Shown here piece after piece: positions 33,826-45,171 of a stretch of DNA of 64,000 nucleotides. A program made the position numbers and the translations under genes. The DNA comes from Takakia lepidozioides (taxonomy: Eukaryota; Streptophyta; Takakiopsida; Takakiales; Takakiaceae). Position 1 is the stretch's first letter; each line of letters begins with the position of its first letter. The notes beneath the pieces were generated by a model that searched no databases, was not told the origin of the DNA, and was given only the letters and a program-made list of their open reading frames with translations. The stretch covers positions 65,140,756 through 65,204,755 of the forward strand of contig CM060731.1 of NCBI GenBank assembly GCA_030704615.1, read 5' to 3'.

Positions 33826-34603
33826 CTAGATAGGAACGCAAGTTTCGTGCCCTCTTTCAACATACATAGGTCTGTCAAAGGACGCTAACTGCGGAACTTT
33901 CAAAAAGCCCGCATGAAGTTTAGGGTTTAGGACTCCCTCAAAGCTTAGAGCTTGAGTATAACGCGAATGCTCAAGTTTCAGAACCAAGGGGGCCCGCTTG
34001 CCCGTCAACTTACGAGTGGACTCTGAAGTCAACAGTGTAGCAGGTTGTGTATAGTCGCAAAGCACAAAACACTCCAAGATAAAAGACTTTGGATAGCCTC
34101 GAGCACGCAGTCGCTCATAGAACAGTTGCCTGATCTCAGAAAAACCTGCCCGTGTGCTCTCCCTCAAAGTGTAACGTCGTAATTCGCCAATGATGAATGC
34201 TCGTTTTTGGTGACGTGGATGACACGAGGTCTATGGCAAATACTGGTATCTGTTGAGTGTCTTTTGATGACATCTCGAAGATAAAATCCCATGGTTGACA
34301 AAATCAACTCCCTTGAAGAACTGAATATCAAGTATTCCAACCGTAGACTCAGAGATTACCCTTTGAATCCGAATTGTGGGACTAAGAGAGTTGTATCCAT
34401 CGAGCCAAGCCTCCAAACTTGCCCGAGATCCTGCCCAAATTCCAAATCCATCATCGATGTATCTCTTGTAGTATAGAGGCCACATGCCTCCTCCAGCACC
34501 AGCCAACTCTCTTTCTAAGTTGCAAAGAAAGAGACAAGCATAAACAACAGCAAAGTTGCTACCCATTGCCGTGCCTCGGATCTGATGCCAATAGCTCTAG
34601 GGT
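33826..34603 (-). pseudogene. PLE reverse transcriptase, copy B, 5'-truncated onto telomeric repeats
   Basis: The reverse strand encodes the C-terminal RT: GTAMGSNFAVVYACLF-like start at 34566, YKRYIDDGFGIWAGSR, and the thumb FYERLRARGYPKSF. It is closely related to copy A. Homology with copy A stops at GAGCTATTGG (34603-34594), where CCCTAAA repeats take over on the coding strand. A frameshift lies near 34200. Confidence 0.85.
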
Positions 34604-34618
34604 TTAGGGTTTAGGGTT
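34598..34618 (+). repeat. Telomeric repeat at the 5' junction of PLE copy B (3 x TTTAGGG)
   Basis: TAGGG plus two full TTTAGGG units and a partial one. On the PLE coding strand these read CCCTAAA, directly joined to the truncated 5' end of the element. Confidence 0.92.
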
Positions 34619-34939
34619 CACATAAAGCGTCAAAACAAGTGTAGCAGTACAACGCGGATGCACTGGGTGCAAGATAAACACGATCTGGGCAAACAAGTTT
34701 TAGGGGGGTCCAGTTATGCGCCCCTGGAAAAATTTCAGATCATGTGAATCAAACCTGAAAGGAGAGATCCTGAGAGACAGGAAACTAGAATAGAAGTATG
34801 CGAGGTGTCCTGAAATGCAACTGCAAACCTATGCAAGAGGCAAATGTGCGTATGAGAACTATTTCACTGGATGCACAGGAGAATAAGAACCCTATCTCTG
34901 TTTTGCAAGAGAATGGACACACTAGGAATAACTTAGATG

Positions 34940-35210
34940 CAGATCTCACATGCACTACTCGAGAGGGAGTTTATGGCATGTCGTATAGACACAGAGCACA
35001 TAACAATGCAATGATCTAAAGCAGGGGATACAAACGCATCTAAAATTCGACAACTTCAAAGGGTGAGACCACGAGGCAAGATCATGCAAAGTAGTGAAGC
35101 CAAATCTTTATAGACCCCAGACTAGTTTTGCTCAGCGCGTGAGCTCATCAGTGGGAAAGAAAAGGAATGAGATACAAACCCCACCCCCCGCTTATATACT
35201 ACTAGGAGTG
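34940..35210. repeat. PLE-associated direct repeat, unit 2
   Basis: Partner of 33290-33560. Lies beyond the telomeric repeat from PLE copy B, so it may be the 3' part of a further PLE oriented the same way. Confidence 0.7.
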
Positions 35211-36494
35211 AACTGCCTACAGACTCAAGTGGATGACTTGAGTTCAAACATTGACAAACGACTTTTGATTCTCGAAGAACACCTGATGGATACTTATTTG
35301 CAAGCCAGAGCTCTCATTTTTCAGTCTTCTTCACAGGGTGTGCAGAAGACACCAGTGGTGGAAGGGCCAGTGGTACCAGTGTCACAGGAGATGGCTGTGC
35401 AGGTGAATGAACCTATTGTTACAACAATCACACAGCCTGAGGTATGGGGAAATGCGGCTTTCAACCCACCAAAGACTCCTGTTGCACTTGAATACAATCG
35501 AGCTATGATCATGACATTCAATGAAATTCCCAATGTCTTGGATTTGGTCTAGAAAGAATTTGGTCCTCCGCAATCGTTTGCACATTACTACCAAATAATG
35601 CGCATTTGGTTACCAGTGGCAACTCGGACTAAGGTTCTTTCAGATCATCAACCCATTGAAGATCATCATTTTGCGAGGTACTGGTCCGAGGCAGGCACCC
35701 TGTTGAAGGAATTAATTGCCTTCCAAGTTGTCCACGGACACATTTACACCAAGACCAAGGAGGTAGCTAGTTTGGTCATGGGCTGTGGAGTATATTATAC
35801 TGCTTGTTTCATTGCACGTTATCACATTGAGCAGCAAAAGATGCAGTCCAGATTTCTGAGTTATTCCAGTGGAGATCATTGAATCTTACCTTCAGTGCCA
35901 CATCATATGTATTTATATGATGTAAAAACCATGTTGCAAAATGATTCGCAACTTCGTTCATGGTTTAACCTGGCTTGGAACAACCTGACCAAAGAAAAAT
36001 TGGGCATGGACGATATTTTTTCTAAGCAGCAAGCAGCCTGGAAATGCATACACTGTTCCAAAGTCACTGGAACGCCTCTCATCTATACAGACAAGGAGTT
36101 GCTGCAGTTCACTAGCGTTGCTTGCAGGAGCTTACAACAGGTCATAAAGTTTAAACTTCCAGACATGGTTGGACAGCACTGTATGCCAACCATGATTCTT
36201 GAGAAACCAAAGAAGGTCAGAAAACCAAAAAACCGCAGGACTGATGAGGATTCAGATACTACAATAGACTCTTCAGAGAACTCTTTTGACATGGCGGAGG
36301 ATTATGAAATGGCAAAGGAAGACAAAAGACGACGGGGATCTCCTATGCCTGAGCCGTTACCTCCTTCTCAACCAAAGGAGAAGAGATCAATGACAGGTAG
36401 TGCTCCATCATCTCCATCAGTCAGTCACAGACCTCGAGGACGCACACAGAGCCCTCCAAGGAAATATCAGGGACACAAGGGTGTTCGTTCATAA
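35094..36494 (+). pseudogene. Retroelement 3' ORF with two in-frame stops
   Basis: Three stretches in one frame (35094-35552, 35598-35882, 35895-36494) are separated by TAG at 35550 and TGA at 35880, giving about 465 residues. It begins inside the PLE-associated repeat, so the true start is probably near 35215. Features are a coiled-coil-like CLQTQVDDLSSNIDKRLLIL, FARYWSEAGTLLKELIAFQV, WKCIHCSKVTG, and a C-terminal tail rich in R, S and P (PKKVRKPKNRR). No known domain is recognised. A purine tract and an LTR follow within 60 bp, so it is the last ORF of a retroelement. Confidence 0.65.
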
Positions 36495-36533
36495 AGGGTT
36501 GCTAATCCCAAACAGTAAACCGTGAGGACATGG

Positions 36534-36555
36534 CTTTTTGAGAGGGGAAGGGGTA
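36534..36555 (+). promoter_or_regulatory. Polypurine tract before the LTR
   Basis: GAGAGGGGAAGGGG followed by TA lies directly before the LTR's TG at 36556. A polypurine tract primes plus-strand synthesis and belongs upstream of a 3' LTR. Confidence 0.7.
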
Positions 36556-37506
36556 TGTTAGAGGACTGTCTGGGACTTAGACACTTTTACGGGTTCTATG
36601 GGGTACCCTTAATTTTTGCACAGACTAAGACCAGCAGGAGCCTTAGGGGTGAAAAGAGCAGGCTTTAAGGGGTTACATAGCCAATCACAGCCATACACAG
36701 CCCGACACAGCCATACACAGCCCGTCATAGCTTGACACAGTCGCACAACCAGTCATAGCCATACACAGCCCGTCACAACTTGACACAGTCGCACAGTCAG
36801 TCACAGCTAGTCATAGCCCATCATAGCCGACACAGCCGACACAGTCAGTCACAGCCCGTCACAGCTTCACACAGCCAGTCACAGCTTGACACAGCTGTCA
36901 CAGACATGGGGAACGGTTATCATGACAGGGAACGACTGTGGGGAAACAACATCTGCAAAGGGAATATGTTAGTTCAGGGGTGACGGTTAGTAAAGAAAGC
37001 GGTTAGAACAGCTTGTAGGTACATAAACCCAGGAGCAGGGACTTTTAGGGGACTTCTGGGATTGGGACTTCTTCTATGAGGACTGGGAGGAGCGAGGGCT
37101 GGAGAGCACTTTTTGGAGACATCACTAGAGGCGGACAGAAGGGGTGGCAACATAGCTTGTACCAGCTGTAGGATTATATAGAAGGATAGATCAGAGATCA
37201 TGGCATAGACACGTTACTTGGTGATACTCAATCTGATTATTATTCGATACCATTGCACTGTGTAGAGAGACTTGAGTGAAGCTATGGAATGAATGGAATC
37301 ACATAGTTAAAGGAGCAATCTGATGCTTAGGATTGTTAACATGAAGACAAGAAGAAACATAAACTGGAAGCGCAACCATGATTCACTAGTTGCAGGTCAT
37401 GACTGATTGTTCTGCCTGGGCTGAGTGTTTAGAGATATCCAACTCTTCTAACTTGGAGTTTCCCCCTCGGATAACGAAGGGATGGGTGAGTAAGAGCCGC
37501 GCGACA
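36556..37506 (+). repeat. LTR of Tat-like element, shared by two internal regions
   Basis: 951 bp from TGTTAGAGGACTG to GCGCGACA, matching the left LTR. It contains a minisatellite of CACAGCC-type words at about 36678-36905. It has a polypurine tract and ORF on its left, as a 3' LTR would, and a PBS and gag on its right, as a 5' LTR would. Confidence 0.9.
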
Positions 37507-37508
37507 TT

Positions 37509-37526
37509 TGGCGACCATACTGGGGA
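37509..37526 (+). promoter_or_regulatory. Primer binding site, right copy
   Basis: TGGCGACCATACTGGGGA, identical to the left copy, two bases after the LTR end. Confidence 0.8.
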
Positions 37527-38114
37527 ACTGGGTCATGAACAACCAGATGTGACAGGCATCTGGTGGGATCATGGTGGTTGGAGAATTAAAAAATTTGATG
37601 TGAATCAAATTCCCTGTGGAACTAAGAAGGAAAGATTGTCTAAACAATTCTTTCAGAGGTTCTTGGAATTGCCGGACGGTTGTAAAGAAAATATTCTTAA
37701 GAGAGTGCATGATGCTGACCTGGAGTGGGGTCTGGAGAAAGGAGTGATAAAGATTTATCAGGTAGCTTGTAGAGGAAGAGCACGGTGGTTACCAACACTG
37801 GTTTATGTGATAGCCTTTCTATCTATTAAGAGAGTAGAGTTTGAAAGCTGGGAGGAAAGAAAGGTGAATGTTTATACTCATATGCACGAGGAGCTTGTAC
37901 TGGTAAAGAATTGATTCCAAAGGATATTTTGTGGATCAAACTCACACCAAGAATAGCTTTTCAGACTTGTTTACCATATGGTTATATGGTAACGGAGACT
38001 TCTAGTATAGCCAGAGGTACATTGAAGCTTGAGAGAAACCGAGGCATATACGAGAGATACTACAGAAGAGATAATTGGTGATTGCCACATTAAAAGAAAT
38101 GAAGGACATGGGAC

Positions 38115-40370
38115 ATGAGTGATGAAAGAGAAGCTAGACTCCAAAGATATTCAGCAAAAAGAGAAAGTTATCTGAAAGCTAATTATCCATACCTTTGGGA
38201 GAGGAGAATAGACATTGGGGAGTCATCCGGACCTCTCACATCATCAAGATCAGGGAGTACATCACCCATACCGGAAGAACTAGAATTGGATACCTTCTTT
38301 TTCTTTGCAAGAAAGGTTAAGGGAATTGGCAGAGGAAGAAGATCAGCCACAAGGTAAAAAATCTGAGGTACATCCCTGGATAAAAGATTTGACAGAAATC
38401 TTTGATAAGAGTTGGCATGGAACACCAAAAGTAGGAACTCCAGTTTTTGAAACTGAAGATGATGTGGTAGAGCCAACGGAGAGTTCAAACTCTCCAACAC
38501 CATTACAAGTTAGTTACATGAGTGAAGAAGAAGAAAACCAAGGGCAGAACTTGGAAGATGAAAACAGGGAGAAGAAATTAGAAGATGATGAGTATGAAGA
38601 AGTAGACCCAGCAGCTGAGGTTGAGACTACAACCAGGACATCCCAACCCGTTGGACCTGGATCAAGTGGAGTACTTGGATCACAGGCCAACGAAGGTGTC
38701 GGCTCAGAGGGATGAGGCGGAAGACCTGGATCTGGCTCTGGGGGGACAGGGAGTGTGGGAAGTAGTGCAACTGAGGCTGGGGATACTGTGAATATAGTGA
38801 GGCCAGGAGCAGGGAGTGCTCAGGGGCCAGCACTTGGTGGAAGAACCACCACAACTACTACAGGTCCTCAAGGACCAGCATCAGCCAAAAGGCCAGCACC
38901 TGTCAGGGGGTAGGGTGTAGGGCCACAGATGGCGTTACAACCAACACGGGCAAAACCACCTTTTCCAATATATGCAGGAAAAGGGGATCCTGATGTACAC
39001 ATTAGCCAATTTGAACACATGTGTATAGTGAACAATGAGAATGGCGATGATGCCAAGATGAGACTGTTTCCTTGTTCACTCATAAAGAAAGCCAGTGAAT
39101 GGTATGCAAGATTCCCTGATAATCATTTCCTAACCTGGAATGGCTTGAGTACAGCGTTCCGAAATAGGTTCAGGACCAGTAAAACTCAGGATGAAGTATA
39201 TGGAAGTTTACAACAGTTAAAGCAAAAGAAGCATGAGACTGTTGAAGAGTATATGGAGAAGATGGAATTGATGATGAAAAAGCTGGTTGCTGTACCAGCG
39301 CCAGGATTACAGAAGGCCTGGTTTGTGAATGGACTAAGACCAGAGTTGCAAAAGAAAATGGACATGTTACCCCACAATACAGTGGAGGAGGCATTTGAAA
39401 CAGCAAACAGAATTGAGCAATTGGGAATGCTCAGGAAGGAGAAAAGAGATGAAGATGACTCTAAGGATAAGTTTGATGAGGAAGAAGAGCTGGAGCAAAA
39501 GAGGAAGAGTAAAAGGAAGGAAAAGATGAAGAGGGATAATTGTGAAAAAAGATTAGAAGAAATCTTGAAAAAGTATGCCACAGAGGCTGCAACATATTGG
39601 AGGAAAGGTGTTTGGTGTGCAAAATGCCAGAATGAAGGCCACACCACCACTGAATGCCACATGAAGGACAAACACTGTACTATCTGTAAAATGGATAACC
39701 ATTCTACTGAGAATTGTTACTACAACAGAAGGACAGCAGCAAGAGAACCTAGGCAAGTGAGGGTGCATCAGCCCCAGCCAAGAAGAAACAATGATCAGGA
39801 TCACTATGGTAGGCCTGATGGTTATAACAATGGCATGGAGAGGAGAGGTAATTCAAGAGCGAATTACCAGGGAAATTCCAGAGGCAACTAGCAAGGTAAT
39901 CCAAGAGGGAATTACCAGCCAGGGAATCAGGATTACAGAAATAATCCCAGAACAGACCAAGGGCGAGGACCTAATGGAGAAGAACTGTGTTATTATTGTA
40001 ATCAGGCAGGACATCGCAAGGTGGCTTGTCCATTCTGGATCAGACACCAGAATGAGATGAGAGCTCCTGTGAATGAGGGGCCAGTGGTGGCAGCTCACAT
40101 GGTTAGGCCATGTGTTGTACCAGAAGTAAGTACAATGATAGTAACCAGAAGCAAAGCCAAATTAATACCTCCAGTAGAAGAAAAAGTTGATGATAATGAA
40201 GATGGCAGTGATGTGCCTGAAGATGATGAAGCTTGGAGAGATGAGAAATAACTGCACAAAGAAGTGGCAGATACCATAAGGGAAATGCAGAAGAGTACTG
40301 ATATTCCTATGGTAGATTCCTCAGACTCTAAAAGAGAGGAGGAAGTGAGTGAGGAAGAATGAAGAAGGAA
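38115..40370 (+). pseudogene. Retroelement gag, right copy
   Basis: Same start as the left copy (MSDEREARLQRYSAKRESYL). A frameshift near 38300 and stops at 38713, 38913, 39889 and 40249 break the frame. The longest open part, 38929-39891, holds the capsid-like domain and two zinc clusters (CAKCQNEGHTTTECH, CTICKMDNHSTENC). The third knuckle (CYYCNQAGHRKVAC) follows near 39990. Nonfunctional. Confidence 0.9.
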
Positions 40371-42835
40371 GCTGCAGAAGTGTAGAGTAAGGAAGGGACT
40401 TGGGCTGAAGTGATATGCCAGTCCAAAGTGGAGATTACCATTGGACAGCTATTGGCTATGGCACCTTATTGTAGACACAGGCTGTACCAAGCAAGGGAAC
40501 ACAGACCTGAACAGCAAGGTGACCTGTTATAATGTGAATCCAGAAGGGCGAGAAACAATCATGGATTTTGATGATTCTATGCCAGTAATCCAATTGAGAA
40601 TTGGAAGCACAGAACTAACTGATGTACTGATAGATGGAGGCTCTCGAGTGAACATCATGACAGACCAACTGAGCCAGAAGCTTGGTCTAAATAACATGAA
40701 ACCAGCCCCATTTACAGTAACAATGGCAGATCAAAGGAGTGTTCAGCCATTGGGATTGATAAGAGGAGTTAAGATACAGACTCAAAAGATGATCTTTAAG
40801 ATCACAGTAAATGGATGAAGTCATGGAAGCTTATTCCTTATTGCTGGGTCGACCATGGCTGAAACAGGCCAAGGTATCCCATGACTGGAATGCACAGTTA
40901 CTAACTGTGCATGATGGGTTGCACAAGATACAAATCACCACTGAGAAATCTAAAAGATTATATGCTACGAGAAGACCACGAGGAGTCAGGGAGTATGACT
41001 GGAAAGAAGGACTGGATGAGGAGCAGGAAGCTACCTTGTTCGCTGCACACCCAGAGTGGGAGCAGGTTGCAGAGATGCAATTAGAAGGTCTCAGTTGTTT
41101 AAAAAGTATCTGCTGTAGTGTAGTGACAGCAACACCAAATGAAGCGGAAACAAGCAGTTACCCACCACATTTCTATGAAGAAAAAGAGGGAGAAATAGAA
41201 ATCCTAGAAGAACCAGCCACTGTAAGTTTACAGGATGAGGTGGTGACTGGTTGGACAATCACAGCTGATGAGCAGGTGAGAGAAGTAAATGTGGGGACTG
41301 AAGAGGAACCGAGGATGGTGAAGGTAGGGGCTGATTTGGAGCCAGAATTCTTTGAAGAAGCTAAGAGTCTGTTCATCAAATACAGAGATGTATTTGCTTG
41401 GAGCTATGAGGATCTGAAAGGGATACCACCTGAGATCTGTCAGCATAAGATTGAATTGGAACCAGGGTCAATACCAATCAAACAAGCAAGATACAGAATG
41501 AATCCCAACTATGCACAAAAGGTTGGAGAAGAGATCAAGAAGTTGGCTGAGACTAAGTTTATATACCCGATAGAGTATACAACTTGGTTGTCACCCATTG
41601 TGATAGTTCCCAAGAAGAATGGTAAACTAAGAGTTTGTGTGAACTACAAGAAGCTGAATGCTTGTACGAGGAAAGATCATTTCCCTTTGCCATTTACAGA
41701 AGCAGTATTGGACACTGTGGCAGGCCATGAGATGTACTCATTCATGGATGGCTTCAATGGTTATAATCAAGTGCAAGTGGCAGAAGAGGACCAAGGAAAG
41801 ACAACTTTCATCACAGACTGGGGTGCTTATGCATACAAAGTCATGCCTTTTGGACTTTGTAATGCACCAGCAACTTTTCAGAGAGTGATAAGTGAATCTT
41901 TTCAGGTGTATCTGGATGATTTCATGTAGGTGTTCTTTGATGATTTCAGTGTGTACAACTCTAAGAGTGAGCACTTGCATAAATTGGAGTAATGTTTGGC
42001 CAGATGCAGGATGAGAGGTCTGGGCCTGAATCCAGAGAAGTGTACTTTTTGTGTGAACTCGAGGGTGCTTTTGGGACACATTGTGTGTAAGAAAGGACTT
42101 CTTGTGGATCCCAGAAAGATAGAGGCCATTAAGGCCTCTCCATCTCCAGTAAATGCTAAGAGTCTAAGGAGATTCCTGGGACAAACCAGCTATTACAGAA
42201 GATTTGTCAGACGGTATGCACAGATAGCAGCACCATTGAGCAAGCTTCTGAAGAAGGATGCAATGTTTACATGGACAGCTGAATGTCAACAGGCTTTTGA
42301 GGAACTTACATTGTCAATAACAACTACACCTGTGCTGATTAATCCTCACTGGCAGGAAATATTTCATGTTCATTGTGATGCCTCAGGAGAAGCGTTGGGA
42401 GCAGTGTTAGCCCAAAATGTTACAAGAAAGATAGATTCACCTGTGTACTATGCTAGCCGATTGATGAACAGTGCTGAAAGGAATTATAGCACAACGGAGA
42501 AAGAAGCATTGGCAATGATCTATGCAGTAAAGAAATTTAGGCATTACTTGTTGGGAAGGAAATTTATGTTTTATGTGGATCACCAGGCTCTAAGTTATCT
42601 GGTGAACAAACCTATGATAAGTGGAAGGATAGCAAGATGGTTGATAATCTTGCACGAGTTTGAGTTCGAGGTTGTTTACAAACCTGGGAGGCTGCATCTT
42701 GTGGCAGACCACTTGTCACGCTTATCCACAGGAGAGCCAGCCACAGGTATAGACGACCAATTGCTAGATGCGAGTCTATTTGCAGTGGAGGTGCAGGGAA
42801 GTGCAGATGACTGGTTAGATTGGTAGTGGCCAATC
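40371..42835 (+). pseudogene. Retroelement protease, RT and RNase H, right copy
   Basis: Frames 40441-40818 (protease, LIDGGSRVNIM), 40811-41929 (protease end and RT palm, MPFGLCNAPATFQ) and 41996-42826 (connection and RNase H, HVHCDASGEALGAVLA). Stops at 41927, 41990 and 42826. The RT catalytic block reads VFFDDF in place of VFLDDF in the left copy. The left arm frameshift near 11600 is absent here: the sequence reads straight through GKLRVCVNYKKLNACTRKD. Confidence 0.9.
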
Positions 42836-44255
42836 AGATACTACCTTACTCATGGTCAGTGCCCACCAAGTTATGGAAAAGAGCAAAGAAAGAGAATTGC
42901 TATCAAGGCTCTACCTTATACTATGGTAGGAAGCAGAATGTATAAGCTAGGACCTGATGGAGTGCTGAAATGATGCTTGTACCACCATGAAGTAAAGAAA
43001 GTTTTGGAGGAAGTTCATAAAGGAGTGGCAGGAGGCCATTTTGGATAAGAGACTACCAGTAGGAAAGTACTACTTGCCGGTTACTGGTGGCCTACTCTGT
43101 TCAAGGATGTACACAAGTACTGTAAAACTTGTGATGAGTGTCAAAGGCTAGGACCATTGCAAAGATCTAGAAAGATGGCTTTGCATCCTACAATGCCTAC
43201 TGAACCATTTCAGAAATGGGGACTGGACTTTGTTGGACCAATAAACCCACCAGCCAAGAATACACAGAACAAGTATATAATCACAGCTACTGATTATACT
43301 ACAAAGTGGGTGGAAGCTAAAGCTTTGAGGGACAACACAGCTAAGTCCACAGCTAGGTTCCTATATGAGAACATACTTACACGATTTGGCTGTCCCTTGG
43401 AATTTATCAGTGACCAAGGAAGTCACTTCATCAATGAGACCATAGAACTCTTGACTAAGGAGTTCATGATTGTGCATAGGAAGAGTACAACCTTTTACCC
43501 ACAGGGTAATGGACAGGCAGAGGCTACCAACAAAATACTATGTACTATCTTGGCTAAGATAGTCAATGCAAACAGAACGGATTGGGATACAAAGCTGCTG
43601 ACAGCTTTGTGGTCATATAGGACTTCATATAAAGTCACCACTAAGTATACACCATTCCAATTGGTTTATGGTATGGAAGCTTTACTTCCAGTGGAGTTTT
43701 TGTTACCTACCATGAGAACTGAATGGGGGAGAAGAATGGAATTGGAAGATTCAATTAAGGTCAGTAAACATTAATTATACCATGTGGAAGAAGTACGTGC
43801 TGATGCAGCTGATAACATGACTAGAATACAGATGAAGAGAAAGGATCAGTTTGATGACGGGAAAATAAAGACTTTCAAAGCGGGAGATTTGGTTCTGTGG
43901 TTGCAAAAAAAAGGGGAAGATTAAGGCTTCCAAGCTTAAATCGCCATGGAAAGGACCTTATGTCATACAGAAGATGTATGATAACAACACCGCTATGTTA
44001 CAAACCGTTAACAAAGAGATGCTGGGAAGAGTAAATGCCAATAAGTTAAAGGGATACAGTGGTATCCATGACAAACCTTTAAGGCACGATTTGCATATGG
44101 AAACACATGAACAGTCACGAACTGCCCCAGTAATACCAACGGAGCATGAAGTACTTGTCATTAAACCAATTGTGTATGGTATGAGAAAAGAACACAGGTG
44201 TTCGACAGCCTACCACAGCCCAGCATGTCACACAGCCTATCACAGCCCATCATAG
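42836..44255 (+). pseudogene. Retroelement integrase, right copy
   Basis: Zinc domain remnants (YHHEVKKVLEE, CKTCDECQRLG) carry stops near 42972 and 43046. The core at 43157-43774 is open and holds [18 protein letters not shown] and PQGNGQAEATNK, the D,D,E blocks. A stop at 43772 and an A-run indel near 43911 break the C-terminal part, which resumes at 43974-44255. No chromodomain. Confidence 0.9.
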
Positions 44256-44460
44256 TGTGACACAGCCTATCACAGCCCATCACAGTGTGACACAGCCTAC
44301 CACAGCCCAGCATGTCACACAGCCTATCACAGCCCATCACAGTGTGACACAGCCTACCACAACCCAGCATGTCACACAGCCTAGCACAGGGTCACACAGC
44401 CGAACACAGCCTATCAGGGTGACATAGCCTGTCACAGTCCAACACAGCCTGCCAGGGGTA
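44195..44460 (+). repeat. CACAGCC minisatellite, right copy
   Basis: Repeats of CACAGCCTATCACAGCCCA and TGACACAGCCTACCACAGCC. Equivalent in position to 8850-9045 but with different units, showing fast turnover since the arms separated. Confidence 0.85.
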
Positions 44461-44477
44461 CACAGCCCATAGGATCA

Positions 44478-45170
44478 GTGACAGGTGGACGCGGGATAAC
44501 GTCCGGGAAATGGCCGGCGGAAGAAAGGACGGAAGCCAGTTTAGAAATGGACACGTGGAAGCCAGGGCGAGACACACAGTCGGGCATGAATTGCAAGGAC
44601 AGGTGTCATCAAGAAAGAAGACAAAATTGGCCATCAAAGTACCTACTCAGTACGTCAACCCAAATGAATTGTGGGCCCATTAAGGCATACGGAAAAAGGG
44701 TAACGGAACCCTTTGCAAGTACAGAAAAGCGAAATCTTCGTCACACGTATTATCCTAGTGGACATTCCAGGGGGGAAAGTCCACTGAAAGAAATTAAATC
44801 CAAAAGCCAGTCACAGCAGCAACAGCCAATCATAAGCCAGAATTACCTGCAGGGGGTATCTCCCAAGAAACAAGATCAAGAATTTGAAGGGATTCTGAGC
44901 GGAGTCGGCGTCGTTCCAAGTAACGGGCGTCTCGACGGGAGAGACCATCAATGCTATAGTTTTGAAGCTATGGCGGAAATAACAGACTACACACTCGCCT
45001 TACTACTTACGCAGTGGCACAAGGACGGAAGAGCAGAGAGTACCTTTTCTCTAAATCGATACTTGCAAGCCCCACAGGCTTACAAGAGTTTACCCATATC
45101 ATTCTGTGGCAACCATACTTTTATGCTTTGTGCCCTGCAGGCGTTTCTTCAGTTGTTTCTGTTTGTCTAG
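44478..45170 (+). CDS. Retroelement ORF between integrase and ORF3, right copy
   Basis: 230 residues starting MTGGRGITSGKW. Polar N-terminal two thirds, then ALLLTQWHKDGRAESTFSLN and FCGNHTFMLCALQAFL. Intact here, split in the left arm. No recognised domain. It ends at a TAG that is itself an acceptor-like TTTCTGTTTGTCTAG just before the ATG of ORF3. Confidence 0.5.
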   Translation: MTGGRGITSGKWPAEERTEASLEMDTWKPGRDTQSGMNCKDRCHQERRQNWPSKYLLSTSTQMNCGPIKAYGKRVTEPFASTEKRNLRHTYYPSGHSRGESPLKEIKSKSQSQQQQPIISQNYLQGVSPKKQDQEFEGILSGVGVVPSNGRLDGRDHQCYSFEAMAEITDYTLALLLTQWHKDGRAESTFSLNRYLQAPQAYKSLPISFCGNHTFMLCALQAFLQLFLFV

Positions 45171-45171
45171 G

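Noticed and set aside
37390-37914. A 174-residue open frame with a good match in the left arm
   Set aside because: It runs through the LTR end, the PBS and the leader. Conservation follows from the retroelement's non-coding signals, so I do not call it a gene.
44195-44460. CRISPR-like array of short repeats
   Set aside because: Units are adjacent and variable with no unique spacers; the setting is a eukaryotic retroelement.
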